A stretch of DNA of 64,000 bases, taken from positions 19,663 to 83,662 of the forward strand of contig NZ_CACSJO010000021.1 of the NCBI RefSeq assembly GCF_902706195.1, read 5' to 3'. Source of the stretch: Novosphingobium sp. 18050. Lineage in GTDB: Bacteria > Pseudomonadota > Alphaproteobacteria > Sphingomonadales > Sphingomonadaceae. A model generated the notes under the pieces. That model had not been told where the DNA came from and ran no database searches. It saw nothing but the letters and a program-made list of their open reading frames with translations. Below are positions 48,901 to 58,462 of the stretch, piece by piece. Made by a program: the position numbers and the translations under genes. Position 1 is the first letter of the stretch; each line of letters starts with the position of its first letter.

Positions 48901-50340
48901 TCAAAGGCCGGTGTAGACCGACTTCGTCTTCATGTAGGCCTCCACTCCTTCCAGCCCATATTCCTGGCCCCAGCCCGACTGCTTGTAGCCACCGAGGGGC
49001 ATGGCCGGATCCCACGCGAATTGGGCATTGAGCCAGACGGTACCGGCTTCCAGCCGTTTGGCCACGCGGTGCGCCCGCGTGATATCCTGGGTCCACACCG
49101 CGGCGGCCAGTCCATAGACGGTGTCGTTGGCCCACGAGAGCACTTCCTCTTCGTCATCGAAGGGAATGACCGCGACGACCGGCCCGAAGATCTCCTCTTT
49201 CATCAGGCGCATGTCCTCGCGCACCCCCGTCAGCAATGTCGGCGCCACGAAGTAGCCTTTGCGGTCGAGGCGGTGGCCGCCGGTGACGATCTCCACGCCG
49301 TCCCGCCGTCCTTCCTCGATGAACCCGAGCACGCGCTCCATCTGACGCCCACTGATGAGCGGTCCAATATCGACGTTCTGGTCGTCCGGTCCACCGAGCC
49401 GCAGTGCCTGAGCAGCCTTTGACAACCCCTCGACCACGCGGTCGTAGGATTTGCGCTGGGCGTAGACGCGAGACCCGCAGACGCAGCCTTGGCCCGAGTT
49501 GATAAAGGCGCCAAGCGCCGCGCCTGGGATCGCGCGTGACATGTCGGCGTCGTCGTAGATGAGTACCGGTGACTTGCCGCCGAGTTCCAGCATCACCTTC
49601 TTCAGATTGCCGGCGGCGGCCTGAACGATCAGCTTGCCGACCTCGGTGGATCCGGTGAAGGCGATCTTGTCGACATCGGGGTGCGCCGCCAGCGCCGCCC
49701 CCACGGTGTGGCCATGGCCATTGACGATGTTCACGACGCCTTCGGGCACCCCGGCTTCGATCAGGATCTCACCCAGAACCGGAGCCGATAGCGGCGTCTC
49801 TTCGGCGGGCTTGAGTACGATGCTGCATCCGGCGGCCAGCGCTGGTGCGAGCTTGGTGATCGCTACCAGCACAGGGCCATTCCACGGCACAATGCAGCCT
49901 GCGACGCCGACCGGCTCCTTCAGTGTGTAGCCCAGCAGATCGGACGTCTCGCCGGTGATGCCGCCTGCCATCTTCATGTCGGACGATTTGCCGTAGATCT
50001 TGGTGCACCAGCCCGCATTGTACCGGAGCTGCTCCGCAGACGCCAAGACCAGGTTGCGCGCATGGCCGCGCGCCATGCCGACGTTGCGGGAGTCGATGTC
50101 GCCCAGCTCGTCCGCTCGCTGCTCGAGCAGGTCGGCAGCACGATAGAGGATGCGGCTACGCTCCGATGGTGTCTTCTTCAACCAGGCGCCGGAGCGGAAC
50201 GTCTCGCGTGCCTGCGCGACCGCGGTGTCGACAGCAGCCTCTCCACCATCGGCAATCTCTCCAATCCTGAGCTCCGTAGAGGGATCAAAAACGGCAATTG
50301 TATCGGTCGCTGTGTCGATGGTTGCTTGTATCTGGCCCAC
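48901..50340 (-). CDS. NAD(P)-dependent aldehyde dehydrogenase
   Basis: About 479 residues from a GTG at 50340 preceded by CGGGAGA. A longer frame starts with ATG 50400 abutting the operator, giving about 499 residues, and cannot be excluded. The Rossmann segment is IAFTGSTEVGKLI, the general base is in VMLELGGKSPVLIY and the catalytic cysteine is in NSGQGCVCGSR. It would oxidise an aldehyde formed by the P450 or alcohol dehydrogenase steps. It is divergent from the second P450, with an operator between. Confidence 0.9.
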   Translation of the reverse strand: MGQIQATIDTATDTIAVFDPSTELRIGEIADGGEAAVDTAVAQARETFRSGAWLKKTPSERSRILYRAADLLEQRADELGDIDSRNVGMARGHARNLVLASAEQLRYNAGWCTKIYGKSSDMKMAGGITGETSDLLGYTLKEPVGVAGCIVPWNGPVLVAITKLAPALAAGCSIVLKPAEETPLSAPVLGEILIEAGVPEGVVNIVNGHGHTVGAALAAHPDVDKIAFTGSTEVGKLIVQAAAGNLKKVMLELGGKSPVLIYDDADMSRAIPGAALGAFINSGQGCVCGSRVYAQRKSYDRVVEGLSKAAQALRLGGPDDQNVDIGPLISGRQMERVLGFIEEGRRDGVEIVTGGHRLDRKGYFVAPTLLTGVREDMRLMKEEIFGPVVAVIPFDDEEEVLSWANDTVYGLAAAVWTQDITRAHRVAKRLEAGTVWLNAQFAWDPAMPLGGYKQSGWGQEYGLEGVEAYMKTKSVYTGL

Positions 50341-50400
50341 GGCATGTTCTCCCGAGCAGCTCGCTTGAGAGTCGAATTGCCGCCTCTCACTCGCGCCCAT

Positions 50401-50418
50401 GCTAACCACATGGTTAGC
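50401..50418. promoter_or_regulatory. TetR-type operator copy 3
   Basis: GCTAACC-ACAT-GGTTAGC is identical to copy 1. It lies between the divergent aldehyde dehydrogenase and P450 genes, next to the possible ATG (50398-50400) of the former and 180 bases from the P450 ATG. Confidence 0.78.
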
Positions 50419-50598
50419 GACTTTGCTGTTAGACAGTCAATCGGCCCCGAGAAATCGGTTCGCTTGCCACGGTGAGGGCATCGATCGTCGTTTGAGCATT
50501 GACGTGGTGCCATTTGTGGGACATTTCGTCTCATATCGATTGAGGTAGACGGCTGGCTGACTACCAGTTCGGCCATTCACGCAACGGGAGAAGCGGGC

Positions 50599-51894
50599 AT
50601 GCTGCGACTTGAAGACCGCGATTTCTTCACTGATCCTGAGATTCTCGTCGACCCGTACGAATACTTCGAGGCGGTTCGCGAGCATGGGCCGATCTACCAG
50701 CCCGCAGGCAAGGACTATCTGATCATCACCGGCTTTGCCGAGGCGTTGGAGATCTTCAAGAATTCGACCGACTTCTCCTCGTCGATCGCTCTGCAAGGTG
50801 CCGCTCATCCGCTGACGTTCGTGCCGGAGGGGCCAGACATCAGCGATCAGCTAGAAGCGCACAGGTCCGACATCATCGGCCACGACTTGCTGGTCAACCT
50901 TGACGACAGCGCGCACATCAATCTGCGTGCGCTGGTCAACCGCCTGTTCGTGCCATCGCGCCTGAAGGCAAACGAAGAGTACATGGACGAACTCTCCGAG
51001 GAGATGATCGACGCAATCGTCGCCAAAGGTGGTGGCGAGCTGATCCAGGAAATCGCGACTCCGTTCGTCACCGCCGTGGTTGCCGACCTGCTCGGCGTAC
51101 CCCGCGAGGATCGCCAGTTTTTCATGGACCTCATCCAGGCGGCACCGCCTCCGGGTAGCCTCAACAGCGATGACAACGACTACCGCACCGAAGCTCACCC
51201 GATGATCATCATGGGCGGCTACTTCGCCAGATATATCCAAGAGCGGATCGACAATCCGCGCGAAGATATCATGAGCGAACTGGCGCACTCGACCTATCCC
51301 GATGGATCGAGGCCGAAGCTGGAGGAGCTCGTCAATCTATCGACCTTCATGTTCGGCGCGGGGCAGGACACCAGCGCGAAGCTGATCGGCAACGCCATGC
51401 GCTACATCGCAGATGAGCCTGGCCTTCAGGACAAGCTGCGCGCCGACGGGGCGCTCATCCCGTTGTTCCTTGAGGAAGTGCTGCGCCTTGAAGGCTCGTC
51501 GAAGATCACTGCGCGCCTGACCCGCAGGGACACCGTGGTCGGCGGCATCTCCATCCCGGCCGGCACCAAGATCGCCATCGCACTCGCTGCGATCAGCCGC
51601 GATCCGCGCCGCTGGGATGATCCCCATACCTTCATCCTCAACCGCCCGCGCATCAAGGAGCATCTGTCTTTCGGCCGTGGCGCGCACACCTGCGCCGGCG
51701 CGCCGCTTGCCCGGGCCGAAGTCCGCATCCTCTTTGAAAAGCTGTTTGCCAAGACATCGCACATGGAACTGGACGAAGAGCGCCATGGGACGCCCGGGAA
51801 CCGGATCTACAGTTTCGAGCCGAGCTTCATCGTGCGCGGACTTGCCGACTTGAAGGTCAAGCTCACCCCATCGCGCAGCTTCGCCGACGCCTGA
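50599..51894 (+). CDS. Cytochrome P450 (class I, bacterial)
   Basis: A 431-residue P450 distinct from the one at 47244. The I-helix is FMFGAGQDTSAKL, ExxR is EEVLRLEG and the haem loop is LSFGRGAHTCAGAPLARAEVRILFEKLF. The ATG at 50599 has a GGGAG site. An SDR follows by about 100 bases. Two P450s in one regulated set suggest two oxidation steps on a hydrophobic substrate. Confidence 0.9.
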   Translation: MLRLEDRDFFTDPEILVDPYEYFEAVREHGPIYQPAGKDYLIITGFAEALEIFKNSTDFSSSIALQGAAHPLTFVPEGPDISDQLEAHRSDIIGHDLLVNLDDSAHINLRALVNRLFVPSRLKANEEYMDELSEEMIDAIVAKGGGELIQEIATPFVTAVVADLLGVPREDRQFFMDLIQAAPPPGSLNSDDNDYRTEAHPMIIMGGYFARYIQERIDNPREDIMSELAHSTYPDGSRPKLEELVNLSTFMFGAGQDTSAKLIGNAMRYIADEPGLQDKLRADGALIPLFLEEVLRLEGSSKITARLTRRDTVVGGISIPAGTKIAIALAAISRDPRRWDDPHTFILNRPRIKEHLSFGRGAHTCAGAPLARAEVRILFEKLFAKTSHMELDEERHGTPGNRIYSFEPSFIVRGLADLKVKLTPSRSFADA

Positions 51895-52000
51895 TTAGAT
51901 AGCACGCGCGACACACCGCGGATCAGACGCGAAACAACAGCTCGCTGATCGCCGGCTCGCGCTGGTCCTCGTGCGGGGCGATCGTCGAAAAGGATGCCTC

Positions 52001-52813
52001 ATGACTATCAGAGATGTTTCATCGAAACCCCTCCAGGAATTGATCTCGCTGCACGGCCGCAGCGCTGTCGTGACCGGGGCGGCTTGGGGACTCGGGCGTG
52101 CCACCGCGCGCCGGCTTGCAGAAGCGGGCGCGTCGGTGCTGATTGCCGACCTTGACGAGACGAAGGCGGCGGCAACTGCCAGCGAACTGAGTCAGGAATT
52201 CGGCGGCGCGGTCCTGTCCGTCAAGATGGATGCCGGCGACCCCGACGCTATCATTGCAGCCGCAGACATGGCTGTACGCGAACTCGGCTCGCTCGACATC
52301 TGGATCAACAATGCCGGCATCCCCTCGCACGTGCCGCTGTTCGAACTCAGCAATGCAGAGTTCGACAAAGTGCAAGCGATCAACCTGCGCGGTACCTTCG
52401 TCGGCGCGCGCGAAGCGGCGCGCCGCATGATCGCGGCAGGGCAGGGCGGGGTCATCGTCAATGTCGCCTCGCTCGCTGGCGTCAACGGCATCGCTGCCGG
52501 CCAGGCAGCCTACGTCGCCTCTAAACACGGTGTGGTCGGGCTAACGCGGCAGATGGCGATCGAGCTTGCTCCTAGCGACATCAGAGTTCTGGGCATCGCA
52601 CCAGGAGTAATGCTGACGGAGAAAACCATGTTTCTGGCGGACGTGGGCAAGGATATGGCCCAAGCGACGGGCATCCCAGGCATTGGCGGTGGACGCCTCG
52701 GTCGGCACGGCTCGGCCGATGATATCGCGCGCGCCATCCTGTTCTGCGCCTCCGACATGTCAATGTTCATGACTGGGAGCACGCTCCTCGTCGACGGTGG
52801 CGTACTCGCTTGA
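52001..52813 (+). CDS. Short-chain dehydrogenase/reductase
   Basis: An SDR of about 270 residues from ATG 52001 with AAAAGGA upstream (an in-frame start at 51971 lacks a site). Cofactor motif TGAAWGLGRATA, NNAG, catalytic serine region VASLAG and Y-x3-K in YVASKHG. The C-terminus MTGSTLLVDGGVLA is classical. The N-terminus closely matches the SDR part of the 45142-46306 chimera, so the two are paralogues. Confidence 0.88.
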   Translation: MTIRDVSSKPLQELISLHGRSAVVTGAAWGLGRATARRLAEAGASVLIADLDETKAAATASELSQEFGGAVLSVKMDAGDPDAIIAAADMAVRELGSLDIWINNAGIPSHVPLFELSNAEFDKVQAINLRGTFVGAREAARRMIAAGQGGVIVNVASLAGVNGIAAGQAAYVASKHGVVGLTRQMAIELAPSDIRVLGIAPGVMLTEKTMFLADVGKDMAQATGIPGIGGGRLGRHGSADDIARAILFCASDMSMFMTGSTLLVDGGVLA

Positions 52814-52945
52814 TCGCCCAGGCGGGGGGAATCCTTGATCTCGTGAAGGCGTGACTTCAGCCTACTTCGACAGCGAACAGTTTAATTCGGCAAGCTGCCG
52901 GGTCCGCCGTGGGGGGACCAGCAAGTACCAAGTGGGGACAGTGAT

Positions 52946-53692
52946 ATGAGTAAGGATCGCGTCGTTGTAGTCACCGGGGCCGCCGGGGGCATCGGTCTCG
53001 GTATAGCGCAGCGCTTCGCGCGTGACGGACATCCCACCGCGATGCTTGACGTACAGAAGGACCTACTTGAACGGGAAGCAGACGCGCTGCGCTCCGCCGG
53101 AGGTAAGGTGATGACCGCACAAGTAGATGTGTCTGATCGCAGTGCCATCGACGCTGCTTATGAGCGGGTGCGAGAAGAATTTGGGCCGATTACAATCGTG
53201 GTGCCCAACGCTGGAATTGCACCGATAGTTCCCTTCCAAGAAATGACATTGGCGCAATGGCAGCAGGTCATGGATATCAATCTTACGGGTGTCTTCCACA
53301 CGATCCAAGCAGCAGTGAACGACATGGTTGTGGCCAAATGGGGGCGTGTTGTCTCGATCTCATCGCACGCCGGCCAATCCGGCGGCATGTACATGTCGCA
53401 TTACTCTGCGGCGAAGGGCGGCGTCATCAGTCTGACCAAGGGACTGGCGCGAGAGCTTGCCGCACATGGCACGACGGTGAACACGATCGCCCCCTCTGTG
53501 TGCGAGACGCCACAAATGCACCGCGCCATCGAGGCCGGGCAGTTCCCCCTCGACGCGGTCCTGCCGATGATCCCCATCTCGCGTGCTGGAACGCCGGACG
53601 AGATCGCTTCCGCATGTGCATTCCTGGCCTCGGAGGAGGCCGCCTACATCACCGGCCAGGTGCTGGCGGTGAATGGCGGGATGTACATGTAA
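52946..53692 (+). CDS. Short-chain dehydrogenase/reductase (FabG-like)
   Basis: A 248-residue SDR. Motifs are TGAAGGIGLGIA, PNAGIAPIVPF, SSHAGQSGG and Y-x3-K in HYSAAKGG, with C-terminal ITGQVLAVNGGMYM. It probably oxidises an alcohol in the same pathway. It is followed by 347 bases without a gene, which hold operator copy 4. Confidence 0.87.
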   Translation: MSKDRVVVVTGAAGGIGLGIAQRFARDGHPTAMLDVQKDLLEREADALRSAGGKVMTAQVDVSDRSAIDAAYERVREEFGPITIVVPNAGIAPIVPFQEMTLAQWQQVMDINLTGVFHTIQAAVNDMVVAKWGRVVSISSHAGQSGGMYMSHYSAAKGGVISLTKGLARELAAHGTTVNTIAPSVCETPQMHRAIEAGQFPLDAVLPMIPISRAGTPDEIASACAFLASEEAAYITGQVLAVNGGMYM

Positions 53693-53947
53693 GCAAAAAG
53701 CAATGTGACGGGCTCGAGGGGTGGCTCGGGAATGCCTCCCGCTCCATCAAGGAGGAAGCGCCGCTCGGATTGATGACGTCTAAGGTGAATCGAGCGGTTC
53801 GACGAGGACATCGGCGTTGCAATGCCTGCTGTCTGTCCACTGTTCGTATACGATCAGGGGGCGGTCTCACGCGTTGCCGGCGGATGCGATCAATTCTTCC
53901 GCACTTCGCAAAGGCTCGAATTCCGTTCGACAGCAAGCGGTGTAACC

Positions 53948-53973
53948 TTGACATAGCTAACCAATTGGTTAGC
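53948..53973. promoter_or_regulatory. TetR-type operator copy 4 with TTGACA element
   Basis: GCTAACC-AATT-GGTTAGC (53956-53973), a perfect palindrome, starts two bases after a TTGACA (53948-53953). The operator therefore falls in the promoter spacer of the 54040-61428 operon and would block it. A good -10 at 17-base spacing is not seen, so the promoter is tentative. The rest of the 53693-54039 gap shows no gene I can support. Confidence 0.75.
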
Positions 53974-54039
53974 AGAGTTATGAGCGTGCGGCAGGCTGAC
54001 GCTAATTTGTATACATAGTTGTGGGCAGTGGGGGCTGAA

Positions 54040-55347
54040 GTGGGCAAGCACATTCATCTGGTCAGCTTCCTGATCAATTCGCCAATCAATCATACCGTCC
54101 TCAGTTGGGCCGATCCGCGCGACAACAAGCTCGAAGCGCTCGGCAGCATGAAGCTGTGGCAGGACCTTGGCAGGACGCTGGAGCGAGGTGGGTTCGACTC
54201 GATCTTCTTCGCCGACACGCCGGGTGTGTTCGATCGCTACAAGGAGCGGCTAGACGAGTCCTTGCGTTATGGCGTGTGCTGGCCAACGCACGATCCGGTG
54301 CCGCTGCTGGGCATCATCGGTGCGGCGACGGAGCATCTGGGCCTGACCGCCACCGTCTCGACCGGTCCGCACCATCCCTATGGCCTGGTGCGCTCGCTCT
54401 CGACGCTCGACTATCTGACCGGCGGACGCGTGGGCTGGAACATTGTGACTGGCCACTTGCGCGGCGAGCATCGCGCCTTCGGACTGACACAACTCGAGCA
54501 TGACCAACGTTACGACCGCGCCGAGGAGTACATGGAGGTCTGCTATCGGCTGTGGAACAGCGTCGCGGATGACGCGATCGTCGCCGACAAGCAAAGTGGC
54601 GTGTTCGCGGACCCGTCCAAGATCGACATCCTCGACCATCAGGGCGAGTACTTCCGCTGCAACACGGTGTCGCCCGTCTGGCCCTCGGCGCAGCGCCAGC
54701 CGGTGCTGTTCCAGGCCGGCTCGTCGGGGCGCGGCCAGCAGTTCGCGATGAAGCACGCCGAGGTGGTCTTCGCGATCCAACCCAACTTGGCGACGATGAA
54801 GCGGTTCATGGCCGGCTTCCATAAGGTTGCGGCCGAAAACAACGTCGAGCGCGTGCCAGGCGTGACCTTCGGCATCCAGCCGATCATCGGCGGCACGGAG
54901 GAGGAGGCGCGTGCTAGCCTCGACGCTCTGATCGAGCGCATTCCGCCCGAAGCCTCGATCGCGCGCCTCTCGGGCTCGATGGGTATCGACTTTTCCGGGA
55001 TGGAGCTCGACCAGCCTCTGGCCGAACTTCAGACCCAGGGCTCGCAGGGGCTGATGAAGGCATTCAGCACGGCCGAGGGCGAGCGGCTCACCTTGCGTGA
55101 CGTCGCAATCCGCTGGGGTCTGGCGGTGGGCATGCCACAATTGATCGGCACGCCCGACCAGATCGCAGATCAGATCGAGACCATCTGGCGCGAAACAGGT
55201 TGCCACGGCTTCAACGTGACCCCGCACGTCATGCCTTCATCAGTCGAGGACTTCGTCGATCAGGTCGTGCCGATCCTGCGTAACCGCGGAATCTACCGCA
55301 CCGAATACGAGGGGACGACCCTGCGCGAGAACCTGGAGCTCGCATGA
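54040..55347 (+). CDS. LLM-class flavin-dependent monooxygenase (NtaA/SnaA/DszA type)
   Basis: About 435 residues from GTG 54040 with GGGGG upstream; a TTG at 54019 is an alternative. Family segments are FDSIFFADTPGVFDRYK, LTATVSTGPHHPYGLVRSLSTLDYLTGGRVGWNIVTGHL, and FQAGSSGRGQQFAMKHAEVVF. Such enzymes use FMNH2 from a separate reductase to oxygenate a substrate. No reductase is in the operon. It is the first gene of a tightly packed operon. Confidence 0.87.
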   Translation: MGKHIHLVSFLINSPINHTVLSWADPRDNKLEALGSMKLWQDLGRTLERGGFDSIFFADTPGVFDRYKERLDESLRYGVCWPTHDPVPLLGIIGAATEHLGLTATVSTGPHHPYGLVRSLSTLDYLTGGRVGWNIVTGHLRGEHRAFGLTQLEHDQRYDRAEEYMEVCYRLWNSVADDAIVADKQSGVFADPSKIDILDHQGEYFRCNTVSPVWPSAQRQPVLFQAGSSGRGQQFAMKHAEVVFAIQPNLATMKRFMAGFHKVAAENNVERVPGVTFGIQPIIGGTEEEARASLDALIERIPPEASIARLSGSMGIDFSGMELDQPLAELQTQGSQGLMKAFSTAEGERLTLRDVAIRWGLAVGMPQLIGTPDQIADQIETIWRETGCHGFNVTPHVMPSSVEDFVDQVVPILRNRGIYRTEYEGTTLRENLELA

Positions 55348-56306
55348 CCACGCAAGCACCGCTCGTCTTCATCGTCGACCCGATCCATTCGGTGGGGGCG
55401 GAGCGGCTCGGCGCCGCCTATCAGGTGATCACGCCCGAGCAGGGCTTCGCCGATCCGCGCCTCGAAGATGTCACCCACATCGTCGTACGCACAACCGAAC
55501 TGCCAGAAGGACTGCTCGCGCGCATGCCGCATCTGCGCGCGATCGTGAAGCACGGGGCCGGGGTCGACAACATCCCGATACCCTACGCGACGAGCCGCGG
55601 GATGCTAGTGTGCAACACGCCCGGCGGCAACAATTCGACTGCCGTGGCGGAAGGCGCGGTGGCGTTGATGCTGGCGCTGTTGCGGCAAGTGCGCGAGATG
55701 GACGCAGTGGTGCGCGAGGACCGCTGGGGCGAGCGCTGGACCACGCGCCTGGGCGATCTGACCGGAGCGAACGTCGGTCTGATCGGCTTCGGTCGCATCG
55801 CCCGCTACACCGCGAAGATCTGCGGTGCCGGCTTCGGAGCACAGCTCGCCGCCTATGACCCAATGGTGCCCGAGGCCGAGATCGAGGCCGCTGGCGCACA
55901 ACCGATGCAGCTGGACGCCCTGCTCGAATGGGCCGACGTGGTCTCGATCCACGTGCCGCTGTTGCCGGGCACGCGCGACTTGATCGGAAAGACCGAGCTG
56001 TCGCGCATGCGGCCATCCGCAATCATCGTGAACTGCTCGCGCGGCGGTATCATCAGCGAGCCGGCGCTGGCGGAGGTGCTCGCCGCCGGGACGATCGCAG
56101 GCGCGGGCATCGACGTGCTCGTGGCCGAGCCGCCGCCAGCCGACCACCCGCTGTTCGGCCAGCCCAACGTCATCCTCTCGCCCCATGTCGCGGGCGTCAC
56201 CGAGAGCGGGATGAAGGGTATGGCGCTTGCCTGCGCCGACACGATCGACACCATCGTCGCGGGCGAGCGCCCGGCCAACCTGCTCAATCCGGAGATCCTG
56301 CCGTGA
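55344..56306 (+). CDS. D-isomer-specific 2-hydroxyacid dehydrogenase
   Basis: A 320-residue SerA-like enzyme. The NAD motif is GLIGFGRIARYTAKI, the catalytic arginine is in NCSRGGIISEPAL, the glutamate in VLVAEPPPA and the histidine in LSPHVAGVTES. It overlaps the preceding gene by four bases (ATGA) and the next by four (GTGA). It reduces or oxidises a 2-keto/2-hydroxy acid intermediate. Confidence 0.88.
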   Translation: MTTQAPLVFIVDPIHSVGAERLGAAYQVITPEQGFADPRLEDVTHIVVRTTELPEGLLARMPHLRAIVKHGAGVDNIPIPYATSRGMLVCNTPGGNNSTAVAEGAVALMLALLRQVREMDAVVREDRWGERWTTRLGDLTGANVGLIGFGRIARYTAKICGAGFGAQLAAYDPMVPEAEIEAAGAQPMQLDALLEWADVVSIHVPLLPGTRDLIGKTELSRMRPSAIIVNCSRGGIISEPALAEVLAAGTIAGAGIDVLVAEPPPADHPLFGQPNVILSPHVAGVTESGMKGMALACADTIDTIVAGERPANLLNPEILP

Positions 56307-57022
56307 AGCCCCTCAAGTCCATCATCTACAGCGATATCCCGCGTCCCGACCCAGCTCTCCTCGACCGAGCGCGTGAGTTCGGAGTCGCGGACCTGCACGG
56401 CGCACTGGGCACCATCACTGGCCGCATGTGCCTGATGAGCCCGGCGATGCGCCCGATCGCGCCCGGTCAGCGGCTCCATGGTCCCGCGATTACCGCATGG
56501 AACTACCCCGGAGACAACCTTGCAATCCACGCCGCGCTGCACACCGCCAAGGCTGGCGACGTGCTGGTCTTCACCAATGGTGGCGGGCACCAGGGTTCGT
56601 TGTGGGGCGATGTCGCCTGCACGTTCGCAGTCAAGAAGGGCGTCGCGGGCGCGGTGGTCCACGGCGCGGTTCGCGACACCGATGCGGTGCGGGCATTGGA
56701 CTTCCCGGTGTGGTCCACGCACATCTCGGTAGAACAGCCCGACAAGCGTGGACCAGCAGCGGTCAACGTGCCGATCGTCATTGACGGTGTGCTGGTGGAG
56801 CCAGGCGACATCATTGCCGCCGACGCCGACGGCGTCGTGGTAATCCCGCTCAAGCTGCTCGCCCATGCTGTCGAGGGCGCCGAGGCGCGCGCCGCGAACG
56901 AAGTGCGCATCCGCGCGCGGATCGAGGGGGGCGAGCTGCCGATGGACATCCTGGGCTTGCGCACGATCATCGATAACCTGGGCATTGAGCAGGTCGAAGG
57001 CACCTGGGAAAGCCACTCATGA
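56303..57022 (+). CDS. RraA-like/HMG-aldolase-family protein
   Basis: A 239-residue protein of the RraA/4-hydroxy-4-methyl-2-oxoglutarate aldolase family. The G-x20-R-D site is seen as GSLWGDVACTFAVKKGV then GAVVHGAVRDTDAV; the family segment ADLHGALGTITGRMCLMSPAMRPI is near the N-terminus. GTG 56303 overlaps the preceding stop. In a catabolic operon an aldolase or decarboxylase role on an oxo-acid is more likely than RNase E inhibition. Confidence 0.82.
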   Translation: MKPLKSIIYSDIPRPDPALLDRAREFGVADLHGALGTITGRMCLMSPAMRPIAPGQRLHGPAITAWNYPGDNLAIHAALHTAKAGDVLVFTNGGGHQGSLWGDVACTFAVKKGVAGAVVHGAVRDTDAVRALDFPVWSTHISVEQPDKRGPAAVNVPIVIDGVLVEPGDIIAADADGVVVIPLKLLAHAVEGAEARAANEVRIRARIEGGELPMDILGLRTIIDNLGIEQVEGTWESHS

Positions 57023-57053
57023 TCGGCACGACCGCGCCGGCGACGAGAGCAGC

Positions 57054-58028
57054 ATGACCCGCGTCGTCCAGATGCGCGAGCCGGGCGGGCCCGAGGTGCT
57101 GCAGGTGGTCAATGTCGACTTGCCCGCACCCGCGCCGGGCGAAGTGCGGCTGCGGCAGACCGCCATCGGCGTTAACTATCACGACGTCTACGTCCGCTCG
57201 GGGCTTTACCAGTCGCTGCCATTGCCCGGCGTTCCCGGAATCGAGGCGATCGGTGTGGTCGAGCAAGTCGGCGACGCGGTGACCAACGCCGCGGTGGGCG
57301 ACCGTATCGGCTACATCACCGGCCAGTACGGTTGCTATGCGCAGGCGCGCAATCTCGACGCCGCGCTGGCAGTGAAAATCCCGACGGCATTGAGCGATGC
57401 TCAGGCCGCGGCCTCGCTGATGAAGGCGTTCACTGTCGCCGTCCTGCTCCACCGCGTGCATGTGGTGCGCAGCGGCGATACGATCCTCGTCCACGCAGCG
57501 GCCGGCGGTGTCGGGCAGCTGTTGTGCAGCTGGGCGAGCCATCTTGGCGCGACGGTGATCGGCACAGTCGGCAGTGAGGAAAAGGCACGGATTGCCCGCG
57601 ACCACGGCGCCGACCACGTGATCCTTTACCGGCAGGAAGATGTCTCCGCCCGCGTCCACAAGATCACCGGCGGGACCGGCGTCTCCGCCGTCTACGACGC
57701 GGTGGGCGCCGACACCTTCGAGGGCAGCGTGGCCGCGCTCGACTTTCGAGGGCATCTGATCGCCTACGGGCAAGCCTCAGGTCCGGTTCCGCCGTTCGGA
57801 ATGGGTCTGCTCGCTTCGCATTCGCTCACCTTCAGCCGCCCGATCGTGTTCCACTACTTGCGGTCGCGCGAGATGCTGGCGGAGCTCGCGGGCCAGGTTC
57901 TGAACGCCTTCGAGAACAAGGTCATCCAGCCGATCGATCCTGTCGTCCTGCCGCTCGAAGAGGCCGCGCAGGCGCACCGCATGCTGGAGGCACGCCAAAG
58001 TCCCGGCGGCATCGTGCTGGTGCCCTGA
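57054..58028 (+). CDS. NADPH:quinone oxidoreductase-like MDR protein
   Basis: A 324-residue zinc-free medium-chain reductase. N-terminal domain: VVQMREPGGPEVLQVV, GVNYHDVYVRSGLY; NADPH motif HAAAGGVGQLLCSWASHLGATVIGTVG; it ends HRMLEARQSPGGIVLVP. It probably reduces an enone or quinone. It starts 31 bases after the RraA-like gene. Confidence 0.88.
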   Translation: MTRVVQMREPGGPEVLQVVNVDLPAPAPGEVRLRQTAIGVNYHDVYVRSGLYQSLPLPGVPGIEAIGVVEQVGDAVTNAAVGDRIGYITGQYGCYAQARNLDAALAVKIPTALSDAQAAASLMKAFTVAVLLHRVHVVRSGDTILVHAAAGGVGQLLCSWASHLGATVIGTVGSEEKARIARDHGADHVILYRQEDVSARVHKITGGTGVSAVYDAVGADTFEGSVAALDFRGHLIAYGQASGPVPPFGMGLLASHSLTFSRPIVFHYLRSREMLAELAGQVLNAFENKVIQPIDPVVLPLEEAAQAHRMLEARQSPGGIVLVP

Positions 58029-58077
58029 GAGGGGGCTGCAAGTGCCGGTAGTAAATGAGCAATTGGGAGATGAGTTC

Positions 58078-58449
58078 ATGAGTGAAGAAAAGGCCGTGGT
58101 GTCGCGCTGGGACGATGTGCGCCTCGACAAGATGCGTGGCGGCATCACCCGCAAATTCGTCCACTCCGAGAAGATGATGGTCGGCCAGATCAGCTTCCAG
58201 AAGGGTGACAGCGTCCCCGCGCACCGGCACGACAACGAACAGTACACCTACGTCCTCACAGGTGCGCTGCGCTTCCTGTTCGGCGAGGATCAGACCCAAG
58301 AAGTGGTGGTCGGCCCGGGCGAGATCGTGCTGATCCCCTCCGGGCTGCTCCACAGCGCCAGCGCCGACGAGGACACATTCGAACTCGACATCTTCTGCCC
58401 GCCCCGGCGCGACTGGATCGACGGCGACGACGCCTACATGCGTCAGTAA
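58078..58449 (+). CDS. Cupin-domain protein
   Basis: A single-domain cupin of about 123 residues from ATG 58078 (a start at 58042 is also in frame). Motif 1 is GDSVPAHRHDNEQYTYVLTG (metal-binding H, H, E); motif 2 is GEIVLIPSGLLHSA. Likely a small metal-dependent dioxygenase or isomerase. The substrate is unknown. Confidence 0.85.
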   Translation: MSEEKAVVSRWDDVRLDKMRGGITRKFVHSEKMMVGQISFQKGDSVPAHRHDNEQYTYVLTGALRFLFGEDQTQEVVVGPGEIVLIPSGLLHSASADEDTFELDIFCPPRRDWIDGDDAYMRQ

Positions 58450-58462
58450 TCGGGAACCCGAC

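Noticed and set aside
56865..58028. Longer frame for the quinone-reductase-like protein.
   Set aside because: The upstream 63 codons overlap the RraA-like gene. The domain starts at ATG 57054.
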